From: Bactericera cockerelli
Taxonomy: Eukaryota > Arthropoda > Insecta > Hemiptera > Triozidae
DNA length: 64,000 nucleotides
Assembly: GCA_024516035.1 (NCBI GenBank)
Contig: JAMCCL010000067.1
Span: forward strand, 50,472 to 114,471
Direction of reading: 5' to 3'
In this document: one piece after another, positions 9,354 through 20,570 of the stretch
Layout: every line of letters starts with the position of its first letter
How positions within the stretch are numbered: position 1 is the stretch's first letter
Translations under genes and position numbers: made by a program
Notes under the pieces: generated by a model
What the model was told of the DNA's origin: nothing
Databases searched by the model: none
The model's input: the letters and a program-made list of their open reading frames with translations, nothing else

Positions 9354-9775
9354 ATTGGTGGTAATTGTTTATTGAGTTAGCACATTAATATAGTTCAAGA
9401 GTAAGCCTGGCACATTGCCTAGTCACGGTAAATAGCGCCTGAGTATGCTAGTTATCTAGCAGAAAGGTACTCGTAATAAAATCTAGCATTGATTATGTAT
9501 GTCAACGCCCGTATTACAAAGTTGTAGCACACTGAAATTTATTGTAATGAACTTCTCTCAATAAGACCTTTAAAACAATATGCCACAAGACATACCATTC
9601 TATTTAAGATTTTAAAGTTGGTCCATGCCCAGCCTGACTGGGGCCGTGTAGGCAAAAAAATTTTGGCTGAAAATCAATCCCCCTAAATATAAAGGAATAC
9701 GGGTTTTTGCGTTTTTTGATATTCTGAGTCGTTTTCGAGAAACCGAGGCCTGGGTGAGACTTTATGAAGACCCTG

Positions 9776-11734
9776 TATACATGCGCGCGCACACACATGC
9801 ACACTCTCTTCCACACACATACACTACTCATACCCACACACACGCATAGAAATTTGACGTTAATTCTGAAATCCCAAGAGTATGAAATTTCCAAGTTGCG
9901 ATGTAATATTATGTACGGTACAAAGTTAAGCCGTGAAAGATAATACAGGTGAAATGTCCACCAGCTTTCCCTATTGGTGGAAACTAATACTCTCATTTTA
10001 GCGGAGATTCGAAAGTAATAAATATAAATTCGTGATATTAATAATTCGAAATTCTATGCGAGAGGGAGGGGGGAGGTTTAAACCCGATGCATATGTGAAG
10101 CATTTGATAAAGTAATTCCGGCCAAATATATTTGCACATAAATTATTAATGTAGATTTCTAGAGTACGGGAGAGAAAGAGAAAGAGAGTTCCTAACGTTT
10201 GAAATAAAGCAGAGAACCTAGTGTTTTTGATTGTTTTAAAATTAGAAAATTTGTGAAATTTGGTAAATAAAAGTTCAGATTTTTTGTATGTTAAGAAATA
10301 AAACATAGGAAACGACGAAAAGAAATATATGATCAAACCCAGGAAAAACTGTATAAAACTTATTATATCGACAAATTATTAACAGATGAAAAATTCGCTC
10401 AGCCTAAACTCCACGTTCGCAGTGTACTGGGCCGGGAATTGATGCAAAGTTGCAGTAAAGTGCACTTTATAATGGTTCATATAATAATGGTAGATATCAT
10501 GTCACCACACATGATAAATTGTGTGCTAAACATTAAGGTAAAGGCTCAAAACGAGCTAGCATACTGCCACATAAAAATTGAGGAGTCTCGTTGACACCAA
10601 TAAAGTTGGAATAAATTGTCAATAAAAGTTCAATTTATATCTCTTTGCAGAGAGTTTGACATATGAGACCACCCCGCCCCTTCCCGGTTGAGGGCTTTGC
10701 AATAAAATGGCATGATTTGTCATAGTATTCCTTGCATCTAACTCGAAGGAAGAGTTCATTAGTAACCAAAAATGAATAGAATGCTCTTTCCTAGAAAATT
10801 GACTTTAGATAGGTACTCTTTTTTTTTACAAAGTATTGATACTTAGGTATAATTCTCGTATTATACAAAAGAATATTAATTATTATAAGGTTGAGAACAT
10901 TTTAAGGAGCTTGGTGCACGTTCTGAAGACATAGTATTATTATCACAATATTTTCTAGAATCCCCGACCGATAAGAGATGAGAAGTTCTGAAAGTTCAGT
11001 AACGTTTAGTAGCGTTACCTTCTTCTAGTAAACTATTATGAAGAAGGTGGTATTAAAAATAAATAAATATTTCGGTATTGAGTTTAAATTTTTATTCATT
11101 GAATTGCAGTTTGTTGAGAAAAAAAAATATTTTAATACCGCCCGCAATTGTCCTGTGCAAGTAGGTCCTTTTTACCATGACTACCGTCCCTAAGAGTGTC
11201 GAAAAAGTATTTCTTATTAGTTCATTCATATTATTATTAGTATTATTCCCGAGTATATTCGAAGATACTAGGTAACTTTTATGTCAATTTTTCTTCAGGT
11301 TTTTTCTGATACTTTACTTGACGTCTCTTTAACATCATAGATCCGCTGCTTTTCATTGGAGTTAATAAGTACTTATACACAAATCTAGTTCAATAATCAT
11401 CAGTATTAGGTACAATGTTGAAATTTTATAATTATATTATTGTAAATTTTAACGAGGTCCTTGAAAATTAAAAAAGGAAGTTATGAGTAATCAGAATCAC
11501 ATACCTTATAGGGTTTTGTGTGTTATTAGAGGTAAAAATATTGAAACACATGGGTACATTTTTATCTATATTTCATTATACATACTGACATTTCTGAGGA
11601 GACAGTTTTATTGGATCTGTTTAGACATTTCTTTATTTTCAGAAGATTTTTGAGAGTTCATTGGACATGAATCTAGAATTCTAGGCTATAGAATCAGACA
11701 AAAACATGTTTGGTAAGATTATACATGAGAAAGA
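9776..11734. other. Noncoding; no gene seen
   Basis: It opens with a CA/GT-rich simple stretch (about 9779-9845) just outside the palindromic element. The remainder is AT-rich with no conserved frame or recognisable element end. Confidence 0.5.
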
Positions 11735-11775
11735 TTTTCTTGCTCTGCGGGGATTTGAACCCTGGCTCGCTATCG
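11735..11775 (-). repeat. tRNA-like T-arm fragment
   Basis: On the minus strand the sequence reads CAGGGTTCAAATCCCCGC, a T-arm/B-box match (GGTTCAAATCC). No cloverleaf can be completed around it, so it is a remnant of a tRNA-derived SINE rather than a gene. Confidence 0.45.
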
Positions 11776-12119
11776 ACAGTTATTTTGTTCATTACCTTTT
11801 TTTGGAAGAACCGCTGTACGGACCAGGTTCAAACATTGAAGAAAGAGGACAAAACTCAACAAGCAGTACGCGTTCGTCATAGTTCATTCTCCACTCAAGA
11901 AATTAACGACATTTGGCATCGACGGATAGGCGAGACCGACAGAAATAAGTAAACGGGCTAATAACAAGAGTAAACAAATAACGCGTTGGTTGGTTGGTTA
12001 AAAAAATAACGCGGACAAAAAAACAACGTGGGGTTATGAACACCTGATCAGGGGATTAGATTTGGAATAGCGAGAGATTACATTATCGGCACGATTCTAA
12101 CGGTTTTCTGCGGGCACGA

Positions 12120-12924
12120 GTGTCACTGCCGAGGTAAACTACAAGGAAAAAACCATGTCAACACTGAAAACACGAAGGAAAAACGGGAAGATAGACACAG
12201 AAGAGCAGAACTGAGAAAAAATTATTTGTTTTTCACTCTTTTGAAGGGAAAAAAATTGAAAAATTCCGGGATTTATAATGATGTATCCATGCTATCGTGT
12301 CTAAACATAAAACCTGGAATAACCTAGGAAATAGGATGGGATACGGAGCCTTTGCTCAAGCGCGCGGAGTGTCGCTCCCCAGTGCAAGTTTCTCTCAAAG
12401 GCCGCAGCACCTGCCTGCTCCCTCCGCTGAGAGTTTCCAAATCGATAACACTTGCCTCTACGGTGTGCACTATTTTATGTTCTTCCGATATCATAACCTA
12501 ACCTATGTATGTGTTGACGGGCTATAAATTCAGGGAGAGATTTTCTCCCTTGGCCTCTCCCACTTTCTCTCCCAGAGTTTCCAACAGATTGATTTAGGAA
12601 CCTTTGGTTTATGATTTTATGTAATGTATCATTCTCGCCCGATACCATAGCAAGCACACCTTACCCTATATTAGCATAGAATAACAATTTAGCTTAAGCA
12701 TTAATGATCATGTAATAATATATTCTTCTTAGAAATATAATTACTATATTCTGCATCCAAACAGCACATAACTACATGCATTCATAGAGTCTAAAAAATC
12801 TTCTAATTTGAGCATCTGGTATTCTGGTTTCTGAGTAGTCCAGCAAACGAAGGGTAAAACCCACGTCATGTAAAAAAATAAACTCTTGACACCCTACAAC
12901 TTTCATTATCACTCGAAGAGTCTA
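12120..12924. other. Mixed unique DNA with a GC-richer patch
   Basis: A patch at about 12330-12470 is clearly richer in G and C than its surroundings and holds a 76-codon open frame. No domain, splice pattern or relative could be recognised, so no gene is called. Confidence 0.35.
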
Positions 12925-13065
12925 GTACCACCACTGATGACTCGACGATAATATTGGCTAAACATTAATGTCAAATTCGTAATCAGCACCTAAAAATCAA
13001 TGGATTTGTTATGCCACAACCCCCATCTAAAATGAATAGTAAAAAAGTTAGTCCGAGCGGAGAAT
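12925..13065 (-). repeat. Fragment of the hairpin-headed repeat family
   Basis: It matches, in reverse orientation, the 3' half of the copy at 19894-20533 (the blocks around 'gattacgaatttggcac', 'gggggttgagacat', and 'ttagaccaactttttt' at 20350-20470) and the copy at 42441-42620. Both ends of the element are missing. Confidence 0.55.
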
Positions 13066-13111
13066 TTAACCACAAGTTTCGTGATTTGTGTGGTATATAA
13101 AATCAACTTCT

Positions 13112-13345
13112 ATGTATGTATGATTTTATTTGTGGCGAAGCACAAGGCCTCTTCACACTTTCGAATTATTCTATGACATTAATTTCTTTTTACTGTGGTA
13201 ATGCCGCCACTGGTCGTTACTCATACAAGTAACTACTCATTTTTCCTCACGAGATATTAGTGAACCCCGAATATATATAGAGCGGAAAAAATTCCTGCCC
13301 CGCTGGGGATCGAACCCAGGTCAACTTCTATATGACATAAATATC
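13112..13345 (-). repeat. tRNA-headed SINE family 1, partial
   Basis: It shares ordered blocks with the fuller copy at 39167-39487: 'gaagcacaaggcctcttcac', 'gtaatgccgccactggtcgt', 'tttttcctcacgag' and a minus-strand B-box GGTTCGATCCCC next to 'gcggggcagg'. The tRNA head is broken off after the B-box near 13325. Confidence 0.7.
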
Positions 13346-13437
13346 AAGTCTCGAGTTCCATTCTCGAAATATCGCGTTCACGACGGACGTACGAACACAC
13401 GGACCAATGGCCGAATACAACTTTATGTTATCCTGGC

Positions 13438-13530
13438 TATAAGTGTATTTTCTGTACTTAATCTCCCCAATCTGTAGAGATCAGAACGCCTCGACGCGCT
13501 CTAGCGATAATCAGAGAAACTTAAATTAGG
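13438..13530 (+). repeat. Solo end of the 907-bp TIR element
   Basis: Starting 'ataagtgtattttctgtac', about 90 bases match the left end of the complete element at 49119-50025, including 'gatcagaacgcctcgacgcg' and 'cagagaaacttaaatta'. The other end is not found nearby, so this is a truncated copy. Confidence 0.7.
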
Positions 13531-14566
13531 GGGAGCTTCTGAGTCGTGGTCAGAGTTTCGAACCTTCCTTCCTCAGAACCTTCACTGTCTAGAAATTTGC
13601 TAACTTCACACTGTATATTCCATGTCTGCTATTTTTAATCAATTTCAGGATAGCTAGTACAAATGGTTGTGGATATCTTCTTGTGGGATATTTTAATATC
13701 AGTTTTCTAATATCCGCTGTGCTAATGTCTATTCATCCATTTCAAATTCCACTACATAACTTGTTTTGTATTTCCTAATATCCATTACCCATGCTAAATG
13801 AGTAGTGAGATTCTACGTTCAACGAGAGGCTGTTATCTCGTGTTTTGGCTTTTTCTTTAGCTACACTTGATTATTCTGGGCTCTTGAATTTTTAAATTTC
13901 AAGTGACCTGCAGCATATACCTACATTCACAGTGGTTTGTTCAATAAAACGTGAGTTCCCTCTGAATTGAGGAATCTATCTTACTTGTGGTTACACAATT
14001 CATACTTATCTACATAAATTGTGGGGAAATACTTTCCATCTCCAGCAATTTTCACAAGCTTCTTTCCAACAGTCTCAATGAACAATGAAGTCACAGGTTT
14101 CAAAACTCCAGGACCCATTGTTACTTTTGCTTCTACAATACTTCTTCTCACTCTTCTTATATATTTTGCTGAAATATACTTTCAAGTGCTCTTCTTATAG
14201 CCTTATGATTAGCTCAGACACCAAGCTTAATACTACAATTTCTGGTTAATCTGAGTTATATTTTACCAGTTTAACAGCCTGATTCACCTGCGTAATGTAT
14301 AAAATATCACTCCAAAGTGTGTTTCCGAGGTAGTTTTGTCTATACTTGATTAGTTCCTCAGAACCTTGATTTATTATCTTGTAACCTTAACAAATATTAA
14401 TAAAAGTTCTCAGATTTGACCACTCTTATGATGGGGATTCAATAGGTTCCTATCTGAGAACATATTCTGGACCTATTTACATGAAACTTTAACAGAATGA
14501 TCTGAAAAAATTAAATTTGCCTTAATAATTTGAATATTTTATAATAATTATTACAGTATCATCACC
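13531..14566. other. No gene seen
   Basis: AT-rich noncoding DNA without recognisable features. Confidence 0.5.
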
Positions 14567-14700
14567 TTATTTATACCAGCTAAATAGGACTAGTCCCATT
14601 ATTCCAGCAGCAAGCCCAAGAATCATTATGTGGTCAAAATCCCATTCAGAAGAAAATTTGTCATGGATTTCCTACCAGACCTCTGGATGAAAACAGAGAT
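14567..14700 (-). repeat. SINE fragment related to the RARS2-intron SINE
   Basis: Blocks 'cccattattccagcag', 'aagccca' and 'attatgtggtcaaaat' match the copy at 59766-59945 in the same order. The tRNA-like head that follows there is eroded here ('cctaccagacctctggat'). Confidence 0.55.
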
Positions 14701-15266
14701 GTTGTGTTTTGTTAAGCTTAATTAGAATAGCTTGGGTGATGGAAGCTTAGGTCTATTAAAAATTAGTGCAAAGTTAAACTACTTTACTTTTGGTGTCCAA
14801 GATGGTTGTGTCATGGTGGTGGAAGGATTGATTAACCCCAGTAGCCAACCCCAGAAGTCACCAGATTTATAAGGGAAAAGGCAAGGGAGATATATATAGA
14901 AGTTAGTATTGTTTCACATTTTAAATTAGTGGATTATGTATGTATCTACACTATCTACATATGTAAATGTACATTTTTCATATCTTACGAAGTTTCCTTA
15001 TAACGTACATTGTTCTCTATAAGCAATACACATCAGTGATCAGATATAGTGAACTTGTTCCTTATAGCCGATATATTGATTATAGTGAAAATTGGCTGTT
15101 AGAAACAAATCTGTCCCGTCCCTTGAAGTTTGTTATAAACAATTTCTACTACTAAATTGAAATTAAAAGGACAGAAGTGACATTTTGAATTATAATAATT
15201 TTAAGTTACTATATAGGTATGAAATTATTATGAAAAAAAAAAATACTTACAAGAGCATTACTAGTG

Positions 15267-15320
15267 CTATATTTAGACTGTCAATGCAACACAGGTAGTC
15301 CCATTATGCCACCAGTTTAA
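15267..15320 (+). repeat. Dispersed short repeat, 'GTGCTTTATTTAG' family
   Basis: A diverged copy: 'tagtgctatatttagactgt', then 'agtcccattatgcca' and 'ccagtttaac'. It is in the same orientation as the copy at 892. Confidence 0.55.
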
Positions 15321-15899
15321 CAAAGCACAAATTTAAATAACAAAAAGACTTCTTTACATTAATTTATTTCAAGTGTTCCAAGGTTCAAAGATTTTTTTTA
15401 TGGAACAAAATTTTCAACAGGAACAAGATACTACTGAGTCTAAAAAATAAATAAAAAATCTTAACAAAAATGGTCCTAGATCTTCAATGCTGACCTTGAA
15501 ATTTGACACAGTAACTTGATTTTATTGATGAATTTCAAATAAATCTCAAATCAAAATAACAAAATTGTTTATTTTAAATTTAAACTAATGGATGAATGCA
15601 TTTTATTTTCAGATAACGATCAACATAATCTACTCTCAGGCTGGAAAGTGTCACTGTCTCTATCTCCACACCACATTGAATATGACTACTATGAGCTAGT
15701 ATGTGTGCAACAGTGTTTTTTTTTTATTTTATTTGACAAATGGTCTTGACATATAATTATGAATGACCTGTTAGATAAAAAGAATTTAAGAAACAATTAG
15801 AAATTAAATTATCATCATAGAGTGATGTCATTGTGAACGATGGTAGCAAGACAGTGGAGGAATGACTCAGCAGTTCTACCACTGTCTTTACAAGGAGGC

Positions 15900-16012
15900 T
15901 AATAATTGACTAGGGCCCCCAAAACCAAGCCAATGCTGGTCTACTCTCTGTTTATAGTCCCCCAGCCAGACTGCTGGTCTACTCCCTGTTTATAGTCCCC
16001 CAGCCAGAAGTA
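15900..16012 (-). repeat. CAA-tailed SINE fragment with 45-bp local duplication
   Basis: The segment around 'ctgtttatagtcccccagcc' occurs twice in tandem (about 15938-15968 and 15979-16010). It is the reverse complement of the 'ggacgttaaacaggg...actataaacagagaac' part of the retroposon at 31560-31915. Confidence 0.55.
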
Positions 16013-16455
16013 AATATCAAGGGAAAATAATGATTTTATGATTATTCAAATTTACTAGGTATGTTATTGTTATCTTTGTATTGAAAAAATATGTATTGTG
16101 ATTTCTTGTTGAGTAACATACTATTTAAAATAATCTTAGTATTCTTGTACATTATAAAAAAAATTCCATACTAAATCTTTTTTGATAATTTGATTTCTTT
16201 CATTTCTTTTAACCCTATTGGTAAAACATTACATAATTTAGCTCCATTTAATTGAATACTCTTTTCATATAACACTGCGGATTCTGGTTCAATTGTTAGT
16301 GTATTTATGTTGTTATCTCTAAATCTTGTTTTATATGGTTGGGGAGGTCTTAGAATTGGAAAACTATCCAGCGTTTTTTTTTTTTTTAAGATAGTATGTA
16401 TAAAATTGGAAGCATTACTATGTTACATATTCATTCACTCAATCATATTTTACTA

Positions 16456-16566
16456 GTTGATGTTGTAGGGAGCTTGGCTACTGCTGGGGCACTCAAGGTG
16501 CTACTGTATTCCACTTCAGTTACAAAGTTGGATCATTCTGAAGCACATATTTCTATGTGTAATCAT
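16456..16566 (-). repeat. CAA-tailed SINE fragment
   Basis: It contains the reverse complements of 'tagccaagct', 'aactttgaaataaagttgg'-like and 'cacatagaaatatgtg'-like blocks of the copy at 31560-31915. Diverged and truncated. Confidence 0.5.
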
Positions 16567-17734
16567 CCATAGTGAGATCTTGACCATTTTCTTTATAAGC
16601 TACTAGCCACATTGCGACTAAGCCTTCAGCGCGTTGCATTCACCGCATTTTGCTGTTGTAAAAATACAGGTAACATCCCAGACGGCACAAAAGGTTACAC
16701 AAGCTTTATAGACTCTGAATTTTCCTTGTAAAAATAAGCTTTACTTCACAAGGTTTAAAAAGTATAAAAAAAGTATGGATTTTTCCTTGTAAAAATAACC
16801 TTTACTTCACAAGATTTAAAAAAGTATAAAAAAGTATGAAATAATAAGTTTGCGGAAAACTTACTTAGGCAAGGTTTATAAACACTTTGGAAAGGTTTCC
16901 GCAATCTTTTATAAGTTTTTTAAATATTTTTTTTCGCAAGACATCGGAATAGAGAAAACGCCTTAAAAAATAAATGTGTGACTGTGTATGCAATATGTCT
17001 CTCTTCATCAATGGTCTGTGGACTCCATATTGAATTTTTGAAATTAAATAACTGAAAAGTTTATCAAGTCGCAAAACACTTTTAAGTTATTAGTTATATT
17101 AGTATTGTAACTTAAAATAGTTCTGTTTTTAGTGATCCAATGCTCTGACTGAATTCTGGAGCTATTTACAAACTTTTACCTTAGAGAGCATGAACAATTT
17201 TTGACCAACTGAGGTCAGGATGGTCAATATGTCTGCAAACATAATATCTTTTTAAACTGGATCCTAGCATTTAAAATATGATCTATGGAGGAAATCCACA
17301 TGATATTTTCCACCCGTTTACATGTATTGTGCATCCAATCCAACAAGCTTCAATCTGAAGAACTGCCTCCCTCCTCAAACATATTGAACCCAACACCGGA
17401 TAAGTGAAAGTGACTACACATTTTATTGATGATTTAACAATATGTAATTATATCTAACAATTTCTGATAAAAGTCCAACAAGTTGACTCTTCTAAAGTTC
17501 CTTCATCACAGTTTTAGGGTGTAACTAAAAAGAAATTTTTCTCTACTTTAAAAAGTTTACTGTTCTAAAGTGTACCAATTTCCATGCATTAATCATAAGG
17601 GAGTTTTACACTCCAATTAGTGGGGTAAGCAATAGCTAAACAATATCTTACATTGTTTTATAGTCAAACCAGGATATGTATGTGGAAATGCTGGAGATTA
17701 ACCTGTTCCAGATATTCCACTTAATCAGAATCAC

Positions 17735-17825
17735 ACTCTTAACAGGTGTCTGACTGGGGGATTTTAAACAGGGAGAAGACCAGTGTTTTGCTAAACAACT
17801 ATAAACAGAGAACTGACTAGCTAAA
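17735..17825 (+). repeat. CAA-tailed SINE fragment
   Basis: 'aaacagggagaagaccagtg' and 'aactataaacagagaac' match the same stretch of the copy at 31660-31710. It lies inside the 2.7-kb TIR element. Confidence 0.6.
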
Positions 17826-17844
17826 GGCTTTTTATTAGGTTCAC

Positions 17845-18150
17845 ATTATTGAAGATTTGACTACACTGTTCCATAATCAAAAGATCCTGTGTTCAATTTA
17901 CAGTTTTTTTCTTCTTTCAAACAGCAAATTCTGTTCCCTTTGAAAATAAGGCATTTCTAGCCCTTATCAGGCTAAGTGAGGTTAATGTGGGTAGCTGGTA
18001 CTATTCCCAGTAAATTCAGTATACAACCCCCATTTTTTTTAAATAAATAAATCTGTTCTCTGAAAATGTGAGGCTGGTATATCTAGCCCTACTCAGGCTG
18101 AGTGAGGTGAATGTGGGTAGCTGGTACTGTTCCCATTAAATTCAGAATGA
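17845..18150 (+). repeat. tRNA-headed SINE family 2, two eroded copies
   Basis: Two successive segments each contain 'caggctgagtgaggtgaatg'-type sequence followed by 'gtgggtagctggtactattc' (about 17970-18020 and 18090-18150). The first is preceded by a worn tRNA-like start ('ttgactacactgttcc...gttcaattta'). They match the better copies at 40291 and 41488. Confidence 0.6.
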
Positions 18151-18339
18151 AATTCCCATCCTCACTATCTCAAATCAGGACAGGGGTTTTTTATGGATCT
18201 TCAACCAGCTATGACATAAAAAAAAATATTGTAAGTTAAGAAGAAGTATTAAGTGTTGCAAATTTAGACAGTTTTTTACTTGTAATAAGTACATTTTTTA
18301 CTATAATGTGTTCATTAATTTTAACTTTTAAAACAGTAG

Positions 18340-18650
18340 CTTGCATTATTAAGGATTTGACTACTGCCCGTAATACAAAGATTTTGGTTCATTTTTGTTG
18401 TTGTGAAACAGATAATTCTCCTTCTTTTGAAAATATGAAGCTGGCATGGGTATACACAGCGTTTATCAGGCTGGGTGAGGTCAATGTGGCTACCTGGTAC
18501 TATTCCCAGTAAATTCAGAATAAAATGGCCCAACCCAGGCTCGGTGAGCTTAATGTGGGTAACAGGTTTGTGAGTTTCCTGCAAATGAGGGTAAAACCTC
18601 GGTCATGATATGACTATGCAATTGAGGTTAAACCCACTTGAACAAACAAA
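18340..18650 (+). repeat. SINE family 2 fragment followed by a 5S-SINE tail
   Basis: 18345-18515 is a family 2 copy ('ttgactactgcccgtaatac', 'caggctgggtgaggtcaatg', 'ctggtactattccca'). 18527-18650 is the 3' half of the 5S-headed SINE ('gtttgtgagtttcctgcaaa', 'gggtaaaacct', 'gtcatgatatgac', 'gttaaaccc'). The two share the central GGCTGGGTGAGGT segment, so the arrangement shows the common block side by side. Confidence 0.65.
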
Positions 18651-19200
18651 AAAAAATTCTGGAAGACTGTTCTTTTTTTACGAATGCCATGTTATAGTCA
18701 AAATTCTCTCTGGGTTCTATTTCCTAATTTCATCTTCAATAATCTCAACTTCTGTTCTGGTATTCTTTGTCTTTGGGCAGCCTGCTGCTGGGCAGGAAGA
18801 TGGCATTTCAGCATATCTCTCTCTTAATTACCTATATGTATAATAGATTTAGATTAATTAAGTCCACTAGGCTTAATTTATCTGCTGATTCTATGTATTA
18901 TATTCTGTTTGTTTCATGTTTTTGTTTGTTACATATTTTTGCTTTCAATTCTTTTACCATGTAAATGGAAAAATATAAAACTGAAAAACACAAATTGTCT
19001 TCTTATTTATTAATGTTAGCATTTCATCAACAGCTTTTCATCATTGTAGACCAAATTGCCTTGAAAAAGTATATTTTTCATCAAATCCAAATTAATTTTA
19101 AAAATTTCCTGGCCCTACCTGTGAAATCACAATTTTCAAATTTTCCCGGGCAATGGCGGCGGTATGAAATTCAATATGGAGCCCCTTAATTATTAAGTAG
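18651..19200. other. Interior of the 2.7-kb element, no gene
   Basis: The open frames of 65-77 codons here have no recognisable domain and sit between SINE debris and the right subterminal repeats of the TIR element. Confidence 0.5.
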
Positions 19201-19893
19201 GTATGCAATTTCCAAAACCTTGTAAAAATAAGCTTAATAAAATGCTCAGGGGGAGGAAGTAGTAAGCTTACAGAAGTGTTTCTAAAATGTTAAGCCTTGT
19301 CAAAATAAGCTTTATAAAATGTTTGAATCTTGTCAAAATAAGTGTTTTTAAAATCTTTTTAAACACTTTCTGTGCCGTCTGGGATGGTTAATTCAATGAA
19401 AAATAATATTTTTTAACTTTCATAAATAAATTATATATATTTGTTATTGTGAAATTAATACAGTACCTGCTTGTTCCATGTCTCAATTGCACTTCTCTTT
19501 TCTTTTTATTGGTTTTTAAACTTATTTTGTATTAGTTTCTGTGACTGAAAAGGCTTGTATGCTTTCTGACCTGGGTTTGTTTCCTAGCGTAGTAAGTTTT
19601 TTTTATGCTCTTCACTTGGATGATCAGGATCCACTCATGCACTTTGAGTAGTTGTACAAGTAACCAGTTGTGGCATTTCAAGCTAGCAATGAGTTACCAG
19701 GCAAATAATGTTAAAGGATTTTCAAAATGCCAGGCTATTCACTAAAGTTGTGATATAACAACACAGAATTACCACATCTGTACATCTTTTGCAATATAAA
19801 TAGAAAAATAAAAACAAATGTATCAGAAATACTTCTACTTCTGAACAAATTAACTTAATACCTATACCTATCATGGAAAAATATTTTAATTTT

Positions 19894-20533
19894 TTACTTT
19901 CATTATCCTATAATAAGGAAAGTATTGTATTCGTCGAAAATTTGACCTACCCAGTTTTTCACATTTCTGGACGAATCATAGCCTCAGGATACCAAAAAAG
20001 TTGTTTTCAGCCATTGGTCCCGTGCGTCTGTCTGTCTGTGTGTGTGTGTGTAAACAGGATATCTCGAGAACGGTAAGAGCTATTGACTTGAAATTTGGTG
20101 TGCAAATTAGTTTTATACACCAAACGAACCACGAAACTTTTGGTTGAAATCGGACTCAAGATGCGGCCGCAGGGCCGCAAATATTGGCCGCAACCGCCGC
20201 TTCTTTGAACTGGTTAAAGATACAAAAAAAGTTAAAGAACAACATTTTCTCGGATTAAAAAAATAATAGGGGTGTATTCTCATCATTTTTTTGATATCTT
20301 GAACTTTTTGGAACCCGGCCCCAATTTACCGGTAGGTATTTTGGGGGGACCCGCTTAGACCAACTTTTTTATTATTTACCCTAGATGGGGGTTGAGACAT
20401 ATCAAATCCAATGATTTTAAGGTGCTGATTACGAATTTGGCACTGATTTTTAACTATCCGTTACCGTTGAGTCACCAGTGGCGGAATTCGACTTCTTTTT
20501 GGGGGATAAGGAAAGTCGTGTGATGTTTACACC
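19894..20533 (+). repeat. Hairpin-headed dispersed element, fullest copy
   Basis: It starts with a TTACTTTC..TATCC / GGAAAGTA hairpin (19894-19926). Then follow 'ttcgtcgaaaatttgacc', 'cacatttctggacgaatcat', 'agcctcaggatacc', a TG-rich stretch (20020-20050) and 'tatctcgagaacggtaag'. It ends 'ggataaggaaagtcgtgtga' plus 'tgtttacacc'. Other hairpin starts are at 1546, 28351, 34439, 36054, 36241, 36743 and 42752 (minus). Ends alone are at 663 and 60501. No coding frame is conserved. It behaves like a short retroposon or a non-autonomous element; the class is unknown. Confidence 0.65.
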
Positions 20534-20570
20534 ATATTTTTTATTTTTCAACTTCATGTTAATATCACAA

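Larger units (their letters stand above)
4151..9518 (-). mobile_element. Near-full-length LINE with FLYWCH, SGNH-RG and EN-RT frames
   Basis: Minus-strand order: a 5' leader (9518-9354), a FLYWCH zinc-finger ORF, an SGNH hydrolase ORF with Arg/Gly-rich repeats, an endonuclease-reverse transcriptase ORF, a short 3' UTR and a 26-base poly(A) (T-run at 4151-4176). It sits inside one arm of the palindromic element. The opposite arm gives the pre-insertion sequence, so both junctions can be read directly; the shared target bases are short (AAG, or AAGTT if the tail T's are counted). An APE-type endonuclease, no RNase H and an esterase-bearing ORF1 suggest the CR1/L2/Jockey assemblage; the clade needs a tree. 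All three frames are open, which suggests a young copy. No other gene overlaps it. Confidence 0.88.
3521..9775. mobile_element. Palindromic TA-flanked DNA element (foldback MITE), split by a LINE
   Basis: The outer ends are exact inverted repeats beginning CAGGGTCTTCATAAAGTCTC, each flanked by TA (3519-3520 and 9776-9777), as expected for Tc1/mariner-type insertion. Removing the LINE (about 4151-9518) leaves about 880 bp. This folds into two long arms: 3521 to about 3905 pairs with about 4018-4150 plus 9519-9775. The loop is at about 3906-4017. Examples are 'ccgttctcgagatacagggt' at 3779 pairing with its complement near 4126-4145, and the 3640-3700 segment pairing with 9600-9660. No transposase is encoded, so it is non-autonomous. 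The superfamily is inferred from the TA flanks and the CAGGG terminus. Confidence 0.8.
16674..19386. mobile_element. 2.7-kb TIR DNA element, non-autonomous
   Basis: The termini are inverted repeats, CATCCCAGACGGCACA at 16674 and its complement ending 19386. Inside each end lie several copies of CCTTGTAAAAATAAGCTT-like subterminal repeats: about 16725, 16785 and further degenerate copies on the left; about 19219, 19291 and 19329 on the right. Such subterminal arrays usually bind transposase. No transposase frame is visible. The interior carries SINE fragments (17735-18650), so the element is older than those insertions. No clean target duplication was found (flanks GGTAA and GTTAAT), and the superfamily is undetermined. 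Confidence 0.7.

Noticed and set aside
12297..12657. Overlapping open frames in a GC-richer patch
   Set aside because: No domain, splice pattern or relative recognised; not enough to call a gene.
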